Shown here in pieces: positions 26,701 to 41,000 of a DNA stretch of 64,000 nt. The translations under genes and the position numbers were made by a program. Position 1 is the first letter of the stretch, and every line of letters starts with the position of its first letter. Under the pieces are notes generated by a model that saw only the letters and a list, made by a program, of their open reading frames with translations, was not told the DNA's origin and ran no database searches. Source of the DNA: Protula sp. h YS-2021 (lineage: Eukaryota > Annelida > Polychaeta > Sabellida > Serpulidae); contig OX457024.1 of the NCBI GenBank assembly GCA_949752745.1, positions 111,156,219-111,220,218 on the forward strand. The letters run 5' to 3'.

Positions 26701-27701
26701 ACATTTAAAGAAGTGTTTAACATAACCTTCTGAAAATTTTACACGACAAAACTCATATTTGCAGCAAATTCTCAAAACTCCAATACAAAAACAGCTAACA
26801 TTAAAAAATTGTTTCATTTTTCAGTTTCCAATATGTTGCGTGCCATGGGTGCGTAGACCATAGCAGGTTTCGGATCTGACTAGCGCGCAACAGATTTATG
26901 CAAATGTCAGCCACATGAGGCAGTTGTCCATGACAATTGCTGCACCATCACATTTACAATATGGCATGCCTTGGCCTTCTTGGAAAATGATTTCGACATA
27001 ACGTCTTCCGGTCAAGTAACCATAAATTTATGGCCGAAATGAGTTAAAATGAACGAAAAGCAGTCGCCTCCACCCCGAAAATCATACCCTATCCACCAAA
27101 TCTACTTCGCAAGCACATGCTTTTGCGAATTCCTTCACTAGCTATCTCTATATTCATTGGCAGGTGTCATTCTGAAACAAGGAAAAAATAGCCCGTCGCT
27201 GATCACTGCATGATGCCACGAGACTAATGACCATGGGTTTTCCAAATGGTTGCTCATCCAGTCTCGCCATTTCATATATTAATAAACCTATCGTATTAAA
27301 ATTGGTTTGGACGATTTTGATATCAGGTCTTCCGGTGACTGGATTGGTTTTCGCTGCAGGTATCCATTCACATATTCAAACAGCATAAACTTACCTTTTA
27401 CGTAACATGTGTTATCGCTGTGCTGGTTTTCTCTGATATCCGTGACGCTTTCAAACAGCATACACTTTTTACCATTTGAAAAATACACAAGATTAAACGC
27501 CATACAACGACCTAAATTAGAGCATTCCTGAGAGCATCTCAAACGTGAGGTTACAAAATAGAAGCTTAAAACACCACCATCACAAACTCCGGCGATGTTT
27601 TTAAAGCTGTCATACCTATAGGTATTGTCTACCAAACATAATCGTAACAGAGTGAAGGCAATATGAAGAAACAATAACGTGTGTTTGTATTTAGGTAACA
27701 T
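23701..27701 (-). CDS. Intact secreted PAN + F-type lectin (fucolectin-like) gene
   Basis: Five exons: 27395-27701, 25591-25722, 24782-24871, 24272-24416 and 23701-23767. They join in frame (phases 1, 1, 1, 2) to 741 nt, 246 residues plus TAG. Residues 1-24 are a signal peptide. Residues 25-102 form a PAN/apple-like domain (Cys 40, 56, 60, 66, 80, 99). Residues 104-246 form an F-type lectin domain (PAYQSST, KAVDGN, SPWWTVDF, RSDCC and closing LCEVMVYT). The fucose signature HX26RXDX4R/K is complete: H145, R172, D174, R179. By family knowledge, such proteins are secreted and bind fucosylated glycans, often in innate recognition. PAN domains mediate protein or carbohydrate contacts. The start was chosen by homology with the 12951 start; an upstream in-frame ATG at 27725 is possible. 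It is the only undamaged copy in the array. Confidence 0.9.
24915..25330. repeat. Irregular actttgtg minisatellite (fourth copy)
   Basis: The same short-period family as at 6895-7270, in intron 2 of the intact lectin gene. Confidence 0.75.
25723..27394 (-). other. Intron 1 of the intact lectin gene
   Basis: About 1.67 kb between the PAN exon and the first lectin exon. It contains an (AAT)n run at 26028-26055 and no other recognised feature. Confidence 0.7.
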
Positions 27702-27729
27702 TTGTATTTGCTGTGAAATTTGCATTTAT

Positions 27730-28290
27730 TTTACTCGTATGCTCTTGAATCCGCTTAAAGTCGCCTCTCCACTGGATTTCCACACTTTTGCTTGTGAAAG
27801 CTTTTCCCGTATCCTTATACATTTTGCACAAGCTATTCTTTTGCTGGGACAAGTAAAATCCTTAATACCATACAAATAATTCATAACATTTGAATAGTCT
27901 GTGAAAGCAAATGAATATCAACATAGGCCTTTATGCTGACAAATATGAAAAGCTTTAAATAAAATATATGCTTCAGTAGCATATAATTCGTCAAATGGTT
28001 TAAGTAATCCATTAAGTGCATGAAAAAAAACAATTATTTATCCATACAGTGAAAGATTATTATTCCACAAGTGCTTTTGCTATAATACCATGTTTACGAT
28101 GTTTTTAAAGCTGTCATACCTATAGCTATTGTCTACCAAACATTATCGTAACAGAGTGAAGGCAATATGAAGAAATAATAACCTGTATTTGTATTTAGGT
28201 AACATTTGTATTTCCTGTGAAATTTGTATTTGCTTTACTCGTATGCACGTCAACCAGCTTAGCGTGAAAAGCTTTTCCTCTGCCCTTACA
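27730..28290 (-). pseudogene. Two PAN-exon fragments upstream of the intact gene
   Basis: 27760-27910 resembles the 3' half of the PAN exon (compare 13150-13310). 28095-28290 is a close copy of 27590-27750, the signal-peptide half of the PAN exon with its 5' flank. Neither has a complete frame. They look like leftovers of unequal exchange. Confidence 0.7.
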
Positions 28291-28599
28291 AAAAGTTTTG
28301 TTCACCGCATTCGTTTTCAGTGACAAGAAAAATTACCAACTTGGCGTGGGTGAATTTTTTTCATAATCAAGCTTGATGAAAAGCTAAACGGTTTAGATGA
28401 AAGCTACAATCCGCCAGAACTGAATAACTACCGATATAGCTCTATAAAGATATAAACTGGACAATATAGTTAAGAAGATGTATAGGTTATATGCAATAAA
28501 CAAATTAAGTTACAATTTTAGTAAGAGGATTAATTTGGCGAAGATGAATTCGATTTGGCGAAGGTGAGCTGAACGCCCTTCGCCAAATAAAAAAATCCT

Positions 28600-29310
28600 T
28601 ATGTGTACCCCTGTGAATATATGCAAAACCAATACACGGCAACATACAAGATTCTAGACACTATCATGCGTGAGATTTCATACACGACTATATGTAAAAC
28701 CAATACAACGCAACGTTCGAGATTCCACAGTATCATTCATGATATTCCATACACGAATATATGCAAAACCAATACACGGCAACATACCAGATTTTACACA
28801 CTACCATACTACCATACGGCTATATATAAAACCACGGCAACATACAAGGGTCTACACCGCATTATGCATGAGGTTCCACACACTGCTATATGACAAACCA
28901 ATGCAACGCAACGTTCGAGATTCTACAGACTATCACGCATGATATTCCGTACACGAATATATGTTAAATTAATACACGGCAACATGCAAAAATTCTACAC
29001 ACTATCATCCGTGAAATTTCATACACGGCTATATATTAATACCATACACAGCAGCATACTAGATTCTACGTTCTTTCATGCATGAGATTCTATACACGGC
29101 TATATGTTCAATTAATACAAGGCAACATACGAGATTCTACATACTGTCATGCTTGAGATTAGGTACACGACTATATGTAAATCTAATACACGGCAAGAGA
29201 GCAGAATCAGACGTGAGATTCCATACATGGCTATGTATTTTATCTAACACAAGGCGGCATGCTAGATTCTATAACTTCTATGCATGGGATTTCATACACT
29301 GACGTACCTG
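28600..29310. repeat. About 70-bp minisatellite
   Basis: About ten diverged units with the phrases aaaccaatacacggcaacat, then agattctacacactatcatg, then gagattccatacacg, and spacings of 65-73 bp. Open frames through it are artefacts. Confidence 0.9.
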
Positions 29311-29639
29311 AATGCGCTACATAGCAAAATATAAGATCATGTACACTCTCATACATGAAAAATCATACACTGCCATATATGAATTCAAGACATGACAATT
29401 TATAAGCGAGATATTATAAACTGCATATTGTAAAAAGCCAAATATATGAATAATTCTTGCCAGTTTAGCCATACTACCATTTTGAAGGACACATAGGTGG
29501 TCATATTCCATATATAGACTCCTAATTACACAAATTTGTAAATACTCACTCGAAATAGTCCCATTCATTAAGGATTGTGTACTGCAGGGTTTTCTGAAAA
29601 GTGTAGTAGTCAATTCTGTTGTGAGTCATTTCTTCTAAT

Positions 29640-31142
29640 TTCTCTTGCCCATTATTTACCGCCCCGTCTCCAACCTGAGCTTTGCTTCAAAACTTACAGA
29701 GAAAATCATCGCAAACAGGATCAATCCACATATTTCGCAAAATAATTTTAGTGAGCCATTTCAGTCCGCGTACAAGAGATTTCATTGTACAGAAACTGCA
29801 CTTCTGCGCGTGCATAGTGATATCGCTGCTGCAGTCCAGAATAGGAAATTGTGTGCTCTTGTTTTGCTTGACTTGAGTGCCACTTTTGACACCATAAATC
29901 ACAAAATTCTTCTAAATCGTCTAACACAAAGATATGGAATCCATGAAACAGCTCTAAAGTTGATTACATTTTACCTAAGCAATCGATCGCATACCATTAC
30001 CGTGAACGGTATTCATTCCCCACCAACTTCACTAACGACTGGAGTGCCCCAGAGCGGTGTTCTTTGACCGCTACTGTTTGGACCGCCAGGGTGTGTCGTT
30101 TCATTTTTATGTAGTTGATACGCATCTCCAAGTGTTTTATAGCAGCTCTATGGCACAGACAAGATCCATTCTTGAACGTTGTATACAAGAACATAAAACT
30201 GTGGATAATGCCGAATTATCTCAAGCTAAACGACGATAAGACCAAAATTATTGTTATTGGTTCACCCCACTGTAGCACACGCCAAATGCCATCGTTTGAG
30301 ATCTGTGTTGGAAATAGTGAAATTGCTAGTAATACGTCACTAAAAAATCTTTGAGTTATTTTTGATTGCAATCTATCCATGAAGGAGTTTGTTACCTCAA
30401 AGTGTCAAAATGCCATTATCAACCTTAGAGCTTTCTCCAAAATTCGCAAATATCTTGACTACGATACTACCCGAACACTAATGCAAGCATTGGTTATCTC
30501 CAAGCTAGACTATGCCAACAGTTTGTTATTTCAAGTGAACAAATCTCTCCTTCCAAAACTACAAAGCATACAAAATTTTGCAGCTCGTGTTATTGCTGAA
30601 CTAAAGCGATCGGATCAAATATCACCGACGTTAATATCTTTACAGTGGTTGCCAGTTGAAGCCCGTGTTTGGTTTAAGATTTTACTAATGTGTTTTAAAT
30701 GTGTCCGAGGTGAAGGACCACAGTATCTCTGCGATCTTCTAGTGCCATATGAACCATCCAGATCTCTTCGTTCATCTAGTCAAATGCTATTGAAAGTTCC
30801 CCGGTCACGTTTGCGTTTTGGTTACTGTGGTTTTGCTGTTTACGCGCCTAAACTTTGGAATGATCTTCCGCTTGAAATTCGTCAGAATACACCAAGAATG
30901 CCTTTTAGATCTCAACTCAAAACCCATCTTTTTAAATTGTTTTTTTTTTAATATCATATTGTACTTTTATCTCTTTTCTATATTTATACATTATATGCAC
31001 TATTTATTATTGTCATTTTATGTTATGTATTAGTTATTTTCATAATATTTTCATGTTCATGGGCTTTAATTAGAAATGGTGCCATACAAGAAGTATATTG
31101 TTTAAGTGTTGAAATAAAAACTGAATCAAATTGTATTAAAAA
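29640..31142 (+). mobile_element. 5'-truncated CR1/L2-like LINE, inactive
   Basis: Reverse transcriptase blocks are readable: YRPVSNLSFASKLTEKIIA, PFQSAYKRFHCTETALLRVH, LDLSATFDTINH and TGVPQSGVL. A stop then falls where GPLLF is expected, and there is a deletion of some tens of bases. The catalytic box reads FYVVDT instead of the usual YADDT. The 3' part (30379-30951) is one open frame with the usual C-terminal phrases (KLDYANSLLF, LQSIQNFAARVI, LQWLPVEARVWFKILL, APKLWNDLPLEIR). The element ends near 31142 in an A-rich tail. The endonuclease domain is absent. This is a dead-on-arrival non-LTR copy. Confidence 0.92.
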
Positions 31143-31469
31143 ATCCCTTTGATTTTTTTGTTATTTTAATATGTGCTTTATTACACATTCCAAGCAAATC
31201 TGGATAAATTAATTATATGCACATGTTGCGAGAATAAAATCATGTATATGTGTCGTAAAAATGCTGATCATATATTGTTACGAGATTCAAAGTACTGGTC
31301 TGCTCTTTAGCTCGTCTTTCATTCTGCAACCACATCAATAGATTATATATAAACATGTGGATTTGAATAGTGCATGTTTTTAGGCTACATATTACAGGTA
31401 AGGCACTTTCTGGTACAAAATAATAAAACGGCGGTCACAAAATAGTTCCTTTCTACCAATCCGAGTTTC

Positions 31470-32275
31470 ATGAGTGATATCACCATGAAAGCGGCTTATT
31501 CTGATTTATCAGACAGCCTGAGGGAACCACGATTTACTCTGATTCATCAGAAAGTCCGAAGAACTACCGCTTATTCTGATTTGTCAGACAGTCCGAGGGA
31601 GCCACGGTTCATCCTGATTCGTCAGATAATCCAGGGAACTCTTGCCGTACTGTGTGATTTGCCCGAGGGACTCAAGACTTGTTTTGTGGCTTATAAGAGA
31701 TTCCCACTCGAGGTACCCATAACTTTTCCGTGATTCAATAGACAGCTCGATAAACCCATGGCTTATACCGTAAATTGTTGGACAGTCCGAGGTATATATG
31801 TCTTACTCCACCAATCACTACACATTTCGAGTGATTTAAGCTTTCCTTCGTAAATCGCTAGATAGTCCGAGGGAACCACGGCTTTCTCTGATTCGTCAGA
31901 CAGTGCGAGGCAACCACGGCTTTCTCTGATTCGTCAGACAGTCCGAGGAAACCACAGCTTACTCTGGTTCTTCAGACAGTCCGAGGGAACCGTGGCTTAC
32001 TCTGTTGCGTCAGACAGTCCGAGGGAACCATACCTTACTCTGGTTCTTCAGACAGTCCGAGGGAACCGTGGCTTACTCTGTTGCGTCAGACAGTCCGAGG
32101 GAACTATACCTTACTCTGGTTCTTCAGACAGTCCGAGGGAACCGTGGCTTACTCTGTTGCGTCAGACAGTCCGAGGGAACCATACCTTACTCTGGTTCTT
32201 CAGACAGTCTGAGGGAACCACGGCTAATTCTAATTCATCAGACAGCCCGAGGAAACCACGACTTACACTGGTTTA
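31470..32275. repeat. 38-bp minisatellite, partly arranged as 76-bp dimers
   Basis: About 20 units containing cagacagtccgagggaacc. From about 31950 to 32220 two variants alternate (accgtggcttactctgttgcg and accataccttactctggttc), giving a higher-order 76-bp dimer that is nearly identical between copies, so expansion there is recent. Confidence 0.92.
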
Positions 32276-32279
32276 AGAT

Positions 32280-33649
<1,370 letters not shown>

Positions 33650-33650
<1 letters not shown>

Positions 33651-36600
33651 TTCCATTGTACTTTCTTTTACAATATATGTTAAAAATATTATTTTATCTC
33701 CATTAGAATTAGCTGTGTTTGGCGGTAATTTTTCTTGGAATTTACTTTTTGTGTTTGAACTGATGATGGGTCCAAAAATGCTTGACTGACGGCATTAATT
33801 GTCCTTTATGTAAGTGCCGATCTGAATATATTTTTAGGTTAATGTTTTAACTTGATTTGTTTTAACGGTTCCAAACTGTGAACTTTACTTTCTCTTTATT
33901 CGAGTAGTGATTTTTAAACACTGAGATTAAATACCACTGTGTTCATACCTGTTTGTAATGCACACAGTGGTATTTTTTTTGTCAATGTATGGTGGCTGGA
34001 TTCGACTGAATTTTAAATTCCTCTAATGATTTCTAGAGGAGTGTGGATACACCTCAAAACATGAAGAGAAATGGCTTGCGTTTCTCATAGATTGCTCTTT
34101 TTCGCCTGAAACTGCGGTCCTTATAATTAAACATTTATTTTCTTTTGTCTCTATTTCTCTTAGCTCAGTTTGTCCGTAAATTTGGTTAGAATTGCTTTGC
34201 TTTTTTTTTCAATGATAGATCTAATATCGCTTGTATGACTGCCTTAATTTTTTTGTACTTAAATATTAAAGATTCGTCAACCGTAGATGTTTTTTATGTG
34301 AGGAATAAGATAGACTTAACACTTTTAATGTCATGCAGCGGAAATTCACAAACCGCTTGAGAAAATGCTGGCTACACCCGTTATTAAATGTTACTGTTAG
34401 AGTAATATTGTAATAAAAAACTTTTAAGATCTAGTTACATGGCTACAGTTGGCGTCAAAGTCTCACACCTTTCAAATTAGCATTTCTACAATTGAAAGAA
34501 AACTTTTTATGCTTGTAATTCCTGGTAAATTTCGGTTTTCCGGTTTACTATAATAGTTTGCAGACTGTTTCTCATATTTGTATGCTATTTTTCACAGTTT
34601 ACTTGTTATTTATCTGAATGTGCTGTAGACGACATCATACATTTATTTTTCTCTTATCTCTATTAAAATTAGATGTCTTTGCACATGCTTTGAGAATCTT
34701 CTAATTTTCCTTTTGAATCGATGGGCCCAAAATCGCTGCGAATGACTGTCTTTATTTTCTTTTCATTGGTGGTATGATCTTAAAACGCTTCAATTTTCTA
34801 CAACTGCGTGGAAAAATCCCTTATATGTCCGTTTTATTATTTGTTCGTGAAGAGATAGGGTTTGTATACTCTGGTATGTTACATTTCTCTGAAGTTTTTT
34901 GTTTGGACTAATTGTAACTGCGAGATATATTACCATTGTTTTTCTGATTGTACACACCAAAGTCTTCTGAAAGTAGAAATTGTTATTGTTTATGATATAA
35001 TCCTTGAAGCCACCCCGTATCCTGTTGATATTTCTGCTTTTGAGAAAGAAAAATATATTCTTAAAAATCGTGAAAGCGGATCCTTAGAATAAACAATCTT
35101 AGGTATCGCAACATTAATATGGGCTGCCTTGAAAAAGTGGGTCAAATATACTTTAAATCCACCCCCCTCCCTACTCCCACCTACCCCAAGAACTAAGTTA
35201 TTTATGCGGAGACATTTGAAACAATACTTTTAATGTCACGCAACGGAAATTCACAAACTCCTTGAAAAAATGCTGGCTACGCCCGATATTCCATGTCGTA
35301 CTGTTTGAGTGACATTGAATTAAACAAAAAAAAAGAACTTTTAAGATCTAGTTATAAGGTTTTAATTGGTATGAAAGTGATACACATTTACATTCAGCAT
35401 TTATAAAATTGAAAAAAAAGAGAACAACAACTTTTTATGCTTGTAATGTGTGGTAAATTCCGGTTTTCAAACTGGGGAAGATTACTATAATAGTTTGCAG
35501 GCTGTTTCTCATATTTGCATGCTATTTTACACAGTTTATCTGAATGTGCTGTAGACGACGTTATACATTTATTTTTCTCTTATCTCTGTTAAAATTAGCT
35601 GTATTTCCACATGCGGTTAGAATCTTCTCATTTTCCTTTTGAATCGATGGGCCTAAAACCGCTGCGAATGACAGATTTTATTTTCTTTTCATTAGTGGTA
35701 TGATCTTAAAACGCTTCAATTTTCTACAGTTGCGTGCACAAATCTCTTATGTGTACGTTTTGTTATTTTATTCGTAAAGAGATAGGGTCTGTTTACTCTG
35801 GAATGTTATATTTCTCTGAGGAGTTTTGTTTGGACTAAGTGTAACTGCTAGATATATTGTCATTATTTTTCTGATTGTACAGACCAAGGTCGGATGAAAG
35901 TGAAATTATTATTGTTTATGACATAATCCTTGAGGCCATCCCGTCTCCTCTTGAGATTTCTGCTTTTGAGAAAGAAAAATATATTCTTAAAAAAAACTTG
36001 AAAGCGGATCCTTAGAACGAACAATCTTAGGTATCGCAACATTGATATGGGCTGCCTTGAAAAAGTGGGTCAAATATACTTTAAATCCACCCCCCTCCCT
36101 ACTCCCTCCTACCCCAAGAACAAAGTTATTTATGCGGAGACATTTGAAACAATACTTTTAATGTCACGCAACGGAAATTCACAAACTCCTTGAAAAAATG
36201 CTGGCTACGCCCGATATTCCATGTCGTGCTGTTTGAGTGACATTGGATTAAACAAAAAAGGACTTTTAAGATCTAGTTATAAGGTTTTAATTGGCATGAA
36301 AGTGATACACATTTACGATTCAGCATTTATAAAATTGAAAAAAAAAGAGAAACAACAACTTTTTATGCTTGTAATGTGTGGTAAATTCCGGTTTTCAAAC
36401 TGGGGAAGATTACTATAATAGTTTGCAGGCTGTTTCTCATATTTGCATACTGTTTTACACAGTTTATCTGAATGTGCTGTAGACGACGTTATACACTTAT
36501 TTTTCTCTTATCTCTGTTAAAATTAGCTGTATTTATACATGCGGTTAGAATCTTCTACTTTTCCTTTTGAATCGATGGGCCCAAACCGCTGCGAATGACA

Positions 36601-37715
36601 GATTTTATTTTCTTTTCATTAGTGGTATGATCTTAAAACGCTTCAATTTTCTACAGTTGCGTGCACAAATCTCTTATGTGTGCGGTTTATTATTTTTTTC
36701 GTAAAGAGATAGGGTCTGTTTACTCTAGAATGTTACATTTCTCTGACGAGTTTTGTTTGGACTAAGTGTAACTGCTCGATATATTGTCATTATTTTTCTG
36801 ATTGTACAGACCAAGGTCGGATGAAAGTGAAATTGTTATTGTTTATGACATAATCCTTGAGGCCATCCCGTCTCCTCTTGATATTTCTGCTTTTGAGAAA
36901 GAAAAATATATTCTTAAAATAATCGTGAAAGCGGATCCTTAGAATAAACAATGTTAGGTATTGCAACATTGATAAGGGCTGCCTTGAAAAAGTGGTTCAA
37001 ATATACTTTAAATCCATCCCCTCCCTACTCCCACCTACCCCAAGAACCAAGTTATTTATGCGGAGACATTTGAAACAATACTTTTAATGTCACGCAACGG
37101 AAATTCACAAACTCCTTGAAAAAATGCTGGCTACGCCCGATATTCCATATCGTACTGTTTGAGTGACATTGAATTTTAAAAAAAGGAATTTTAGGATCTA
37201 GTTACAAAGTTTTTGTTGGCCTTAAATCTTATACACTTTGCATTTCAGAATTTATACGATTGAAAGGAAAGAGAACAACCTTTTATGCTTGTATTGTGTG
37301 ATAAATTTTGGTTTTCAAAGTGGGGAAGATTAATATAATAGTTTGTAGGCTGGTTCTCACATTTACGCACTATTTTTCACATTTTACATTTTATTCTGTT
37401 ATCTTTGTTAAAATGAGCTGTGTTTGTTGCACGTGTGGTTAGAGTTTTCTAATTTTTGTTTTTGAATTGATGGGCCCAAAAATGCCTCAGTGACTGTCTT
37501 TATTATCTTGTTGCTTATATTTTGATCTTAAAACGCTTAAATTTTCTACAACTGTATGGATACATCTTACACATGCGCGCTGTAGTTTTTATTTGGTTAA
37601 GGCATGAGGTTTGGATACTCTGCAATATTACATTTTTCTGAAGCTTTTGGTTCAGACTTAGTGTAAATATTGTATAAATTGCCATTGATTTCCTTATTGT
37701 ATGGAGCAAAGTCGT
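33650..37715 (+). repeat. Left arm: array of about 923-bp satellite units
   Basis: At least four tandem units. The landmark atgctggctac occurs near 34367, 35272, 36203 and 37128, and aaagtgggtcaaatatac near 35136, 36066 and 36990. The middle units are most alike; the outermost (33.65-34.3 kb) and innermost (37.2-37.7 kb) are diverged variants. The same units run in reverse complement from 57.7 kb to the window end. Confidence 0.9.
33929..33975. repeat. Hairpin in the left arm (14-bp perfect stem)
   Basis: aaataccactgtgt (33929-33942) pairs with acacagtggtattt (33962-33975). The homologous hairpin in the right arm (58653-58699) has different stem bases but is still paired. Confidence 0.8.
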
Positions 37716-38003
37716 CTTAAATTAAATTATTTAGGGTGGGTTGCAACCCTGAACCCCCCCCCCCCTTTGTTTCCGCCACTGGTGACAGTCATTGTTCAGA
37801 TTTGCTTCCGCATTGCACGTAATTAAAAGTGTGAAGTTGAATTTCTTTTGAAAATGTGTTTGCCTTCTTTGATTGTGGTTCTTGTGCTGCGGAAGCAGTG
37901 ATAGAGAGACAGTGCAATGCATGGGGGGATGGTTAATTGACAGCAGCTTATGCGCATGAATATGGATTGAGTGCAAGCAAGTGATGTCAGACTTGAATTT
38001 GCA

Positions 38004-38013
38004 AGCCAATCAG
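38004..38013 (+). promoter_or_regulatory. CCAAT box (NF-Y type) of the recombinase-like gene
   Basis: agccaatcag matches the extended NF-Y consensus. It lies about 370 bp upstream of a strong donor (AAG then GTAAGT, GT at 38379-38380) that would end a 5' untranslated exon. The region 37950-38300 is less AT-rich than its surroundings. No TATA box is evident. Confidence 0.45.
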
Positions 38014-38049
38014 CGTCTTTGAAACTCAGAAAATGCTGCATATTCTATG

Positions 38050-41000
38050 CGACGGGATTAAGGCATTTTAACGCGCGAAAACAAGACCCATCAAAGTACT
38101 TATTTTCTTTATTTCTTTGTGTGTTTTGTTTTACTATTGTTCAGATACAGTGAAATTTTGATCACATAACTGTTTTTAGCTTGAAAGATGAGCTCTTAAA
38201 AGGAGATTTTAGAACTATTTTGGTGTCCGGATGCCGCGTTTTTAATGATGTTAGTGGGCCGGCTAGCGTGGCTTGCATCCTTTGTTCGGCGCCATCAAGA
38301 CTGGAAAGACGCAACTTTTTACCAAAATAAGGATAGTTTATTGTGGAAGTTTTGTGTGGATAAAATATCATACTGAAGGTAAGTAATAAGAGTGAAAGTG
38401 CACTGAATTTGTCTTTCTTTTTTTTTTTTTTAAGTAAAAGTGGTATTTTACCTTTGATAATGTTTGCGGTGGAAACTTTTGAAATGTTTCACTAAATTGA
38501 GAACTATCACCGGACTTTTTCCTTTGTTAATGTTGTTAATAACAATTGCGTACACGTTTAAAACAACGCTGTTCAAAGCCGTATTTTTTTTTTTTTGCAT
38601 AAGAGGGACTTTGGAAATGTCGGATTCAGATCTAATTTCTTCTTAAATCCGCAAATTGTTTCTGTAATTTTAATGCTATATGAGCAATAAATTATACGGC
38701 AAGGTTTTTTATTGTGGTTATGGTTATACTTTAATTCACAAAGTTCTCTTAAGTCCAGGTTCGCTGAGATTAAAATGACACCCCCCAAGAAAAAGTTATC
38801 TCCCTCTTATGTGTTGTATTTCTTCTTTTTCCCAAGCAGCGCAGTTATATCAGTTTTTTTTGGTAAAAAGAAAGGGCTAGACTCAGCTTGGAGTTATTTT
38901 TGGCAGAGTTTTGGAGGAAAGTGTCGTGCTATAAGTTAAAAACCCATTGCCCGTTCCGACTATGATTTCTGACCCTTGTGTGTGTCAGGGTTCGCGCTGG
39001 GTTCTCAGGAAAGTGAGTAAAAAAAGGAAAGTATGGATCAATTGGGTCCAGAAAGACTCGGTGGGTTCCGAAAAAGTGAATTATTTCGTAAACAATGCCC
39101 AAAAAGTGGACAAAAACCCCGTCAACGCAAACCCTGGTGTGTGTGTGTGTTTTTTTGTGTGTGTGTGATTTCTCTGTGTTTTATATGGCAGGGCGGCGAA
39201 TGTTGAGCGTAAACCTCTTTGCTGGACTCGTGTGCAAAGTAGTTAATTGTAATCCTGATTCCATTCAGTCAGATGGCTGTACTATGTTCTTTGTCAATTA
39301 CTGCAATCAGGACTTGATTAGGAGTGGTTTGATTATCTTTGTAAATTGTTTAAACCCTTTCTCCTGGGGTCCAATTGGAGCGGAATTTTTTCGCTTACCT
39401 ATGCATTTTTGGAATAATTAAAGAGGGTTGTGTTTTGTTTCAATGTGTGTAAAGTTTATATATTCTTTGAAAGTAGACCTCACGGCTTTCGCATGGAACT
39501 GGCATAAACAGGCCATATACAGTGGCTGTGTAAGGGTTGCAACTAGTTTTTTCCTTTTTGGAGAGATTTTGATATCACCTGCATTTTTTTTATATTCTAT
39601 TCAGGGTTCGCGTTGGCGGGGTTTTTGTTCACTTTTTGGGCATTTTTTAAAAGAAATGACTCTGGGCCAAACCGAGTCACTTTCCTTTTTTAATTCACTT
39701 TCCTGAGAACCCAGCGCGAACCCTGCTATTGTTTGCCAAAAAGGGTTCTTGAACATTTGTTTCATTTTTGGAACGGTGCTTTCTTTTAAACCAGGAATTA
39801 CTTTTGGGTCTTAATTCGCCCTATATATATATGTATCCTTATCACAAACAAAAGTATATTTGTGTGTAAAATATACATTTTCTTTCAGATGCCAAAAAAG
39901 AAAGGATTCAAGAGGCAACCAAAGGCCCACCACCTCGAAATAGAGGAATACAAGGTTGGGGACATCATCCTGTTCCAAAGGAAGGCGGTTTGGTGGTTTT
40001 TATATCAACTTTCCTATCTATTTCAGATTGTCCTGCATGGATTAATGTTGTGCAGTGATGTCATTTTTATTAATTTTGCATTGTTCTAAATATTTCTTTT
40101 CAGCTTCCATGTGTAGGCACTAATTTTTTTTGTCCATTCTTTTCCTGCATCGTCTTATTTGTGTGTTTTATACTTTGCCAGTAAGCTCTGCTTTCAATGT
40201 AAAGATTGGTGGTGTTTTGATGTGTAATGTTCTTGCAGGATTTGAAGTGTTAGCTTTGTATATTGTTTCATAATGCTTTTTATTAGGGATCTCACTCACG
40301 TCGTAACAAAACCCAGACTGGTGAAACCATGTCCAAGCGATATGGATATCTGTAAGAATATTAGTCAAAGCTAGATCGTTCTTATTAGAGTAACAGTTCA
40401 TTTGAGATGCATAATGTTTCGAATGTGATGTGTTTTCCCATTTATTCAAAAGCCCATTTAAGATGCAGTTCGTTTCATTGTTTCTTTTGCCTGAGACGTT
40501 TTTGATTGTGTGTAGTTGTATTTTACATTTTTTTTCATAGTTTATAACCCTTGTAGTGTACAGGAGTGGAGCTTAATGTCTGTTCCCTCTTCTCCGGAAA
40601 AATCGTTCTTGACCGATCGTCTGCTCGGGACCTCGGTACCATTAGGTACGGAGGTCCCGACGTGGCACTGAGGACCCGACAAGTTTTTCATATCAACTCC
40701 CCACCCCCCCCCCCACCCATCTTTGATTGTGTCTTAAAATCGCTGCTTCTTCCTCCCCCGCCCCCTCCTTCCCAAGCCGCGGTGCAGCGCATTTTCTCAT
40801 ACAAGTTATGTTGCCGCCTATGTTACTTTTTTGTGCTCGAGCGGTGAAGGACCAGGGGTGACGATAAAACTGGAGCTTGATGGAACAATAACAAAAGTGA
40901 AGTTGTATTTCTAAAAAAATACGAGTGCTGTTACTGAAACCACTCCCTCCATCCCCCCCCTGCACTGAGAACCCAGTTCGCTTCCTCAGTGCCACTTCGG

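Noticed and set aside
30057..30354. Separate small genes within the LINE
   Set aside because: These frames are frameshifted pieces of the reverse transcriptase.
28600..32275. Regular repeats that could suggest a CRISPR array
   Set aside because: The units are directly adjacent tandem copies without unique spacers, in animal DNA.
37755..37785. End of a hAT element (ccgccactg)
   Set aside because: Only one candidate end was seen and no partner or target duplication was found.
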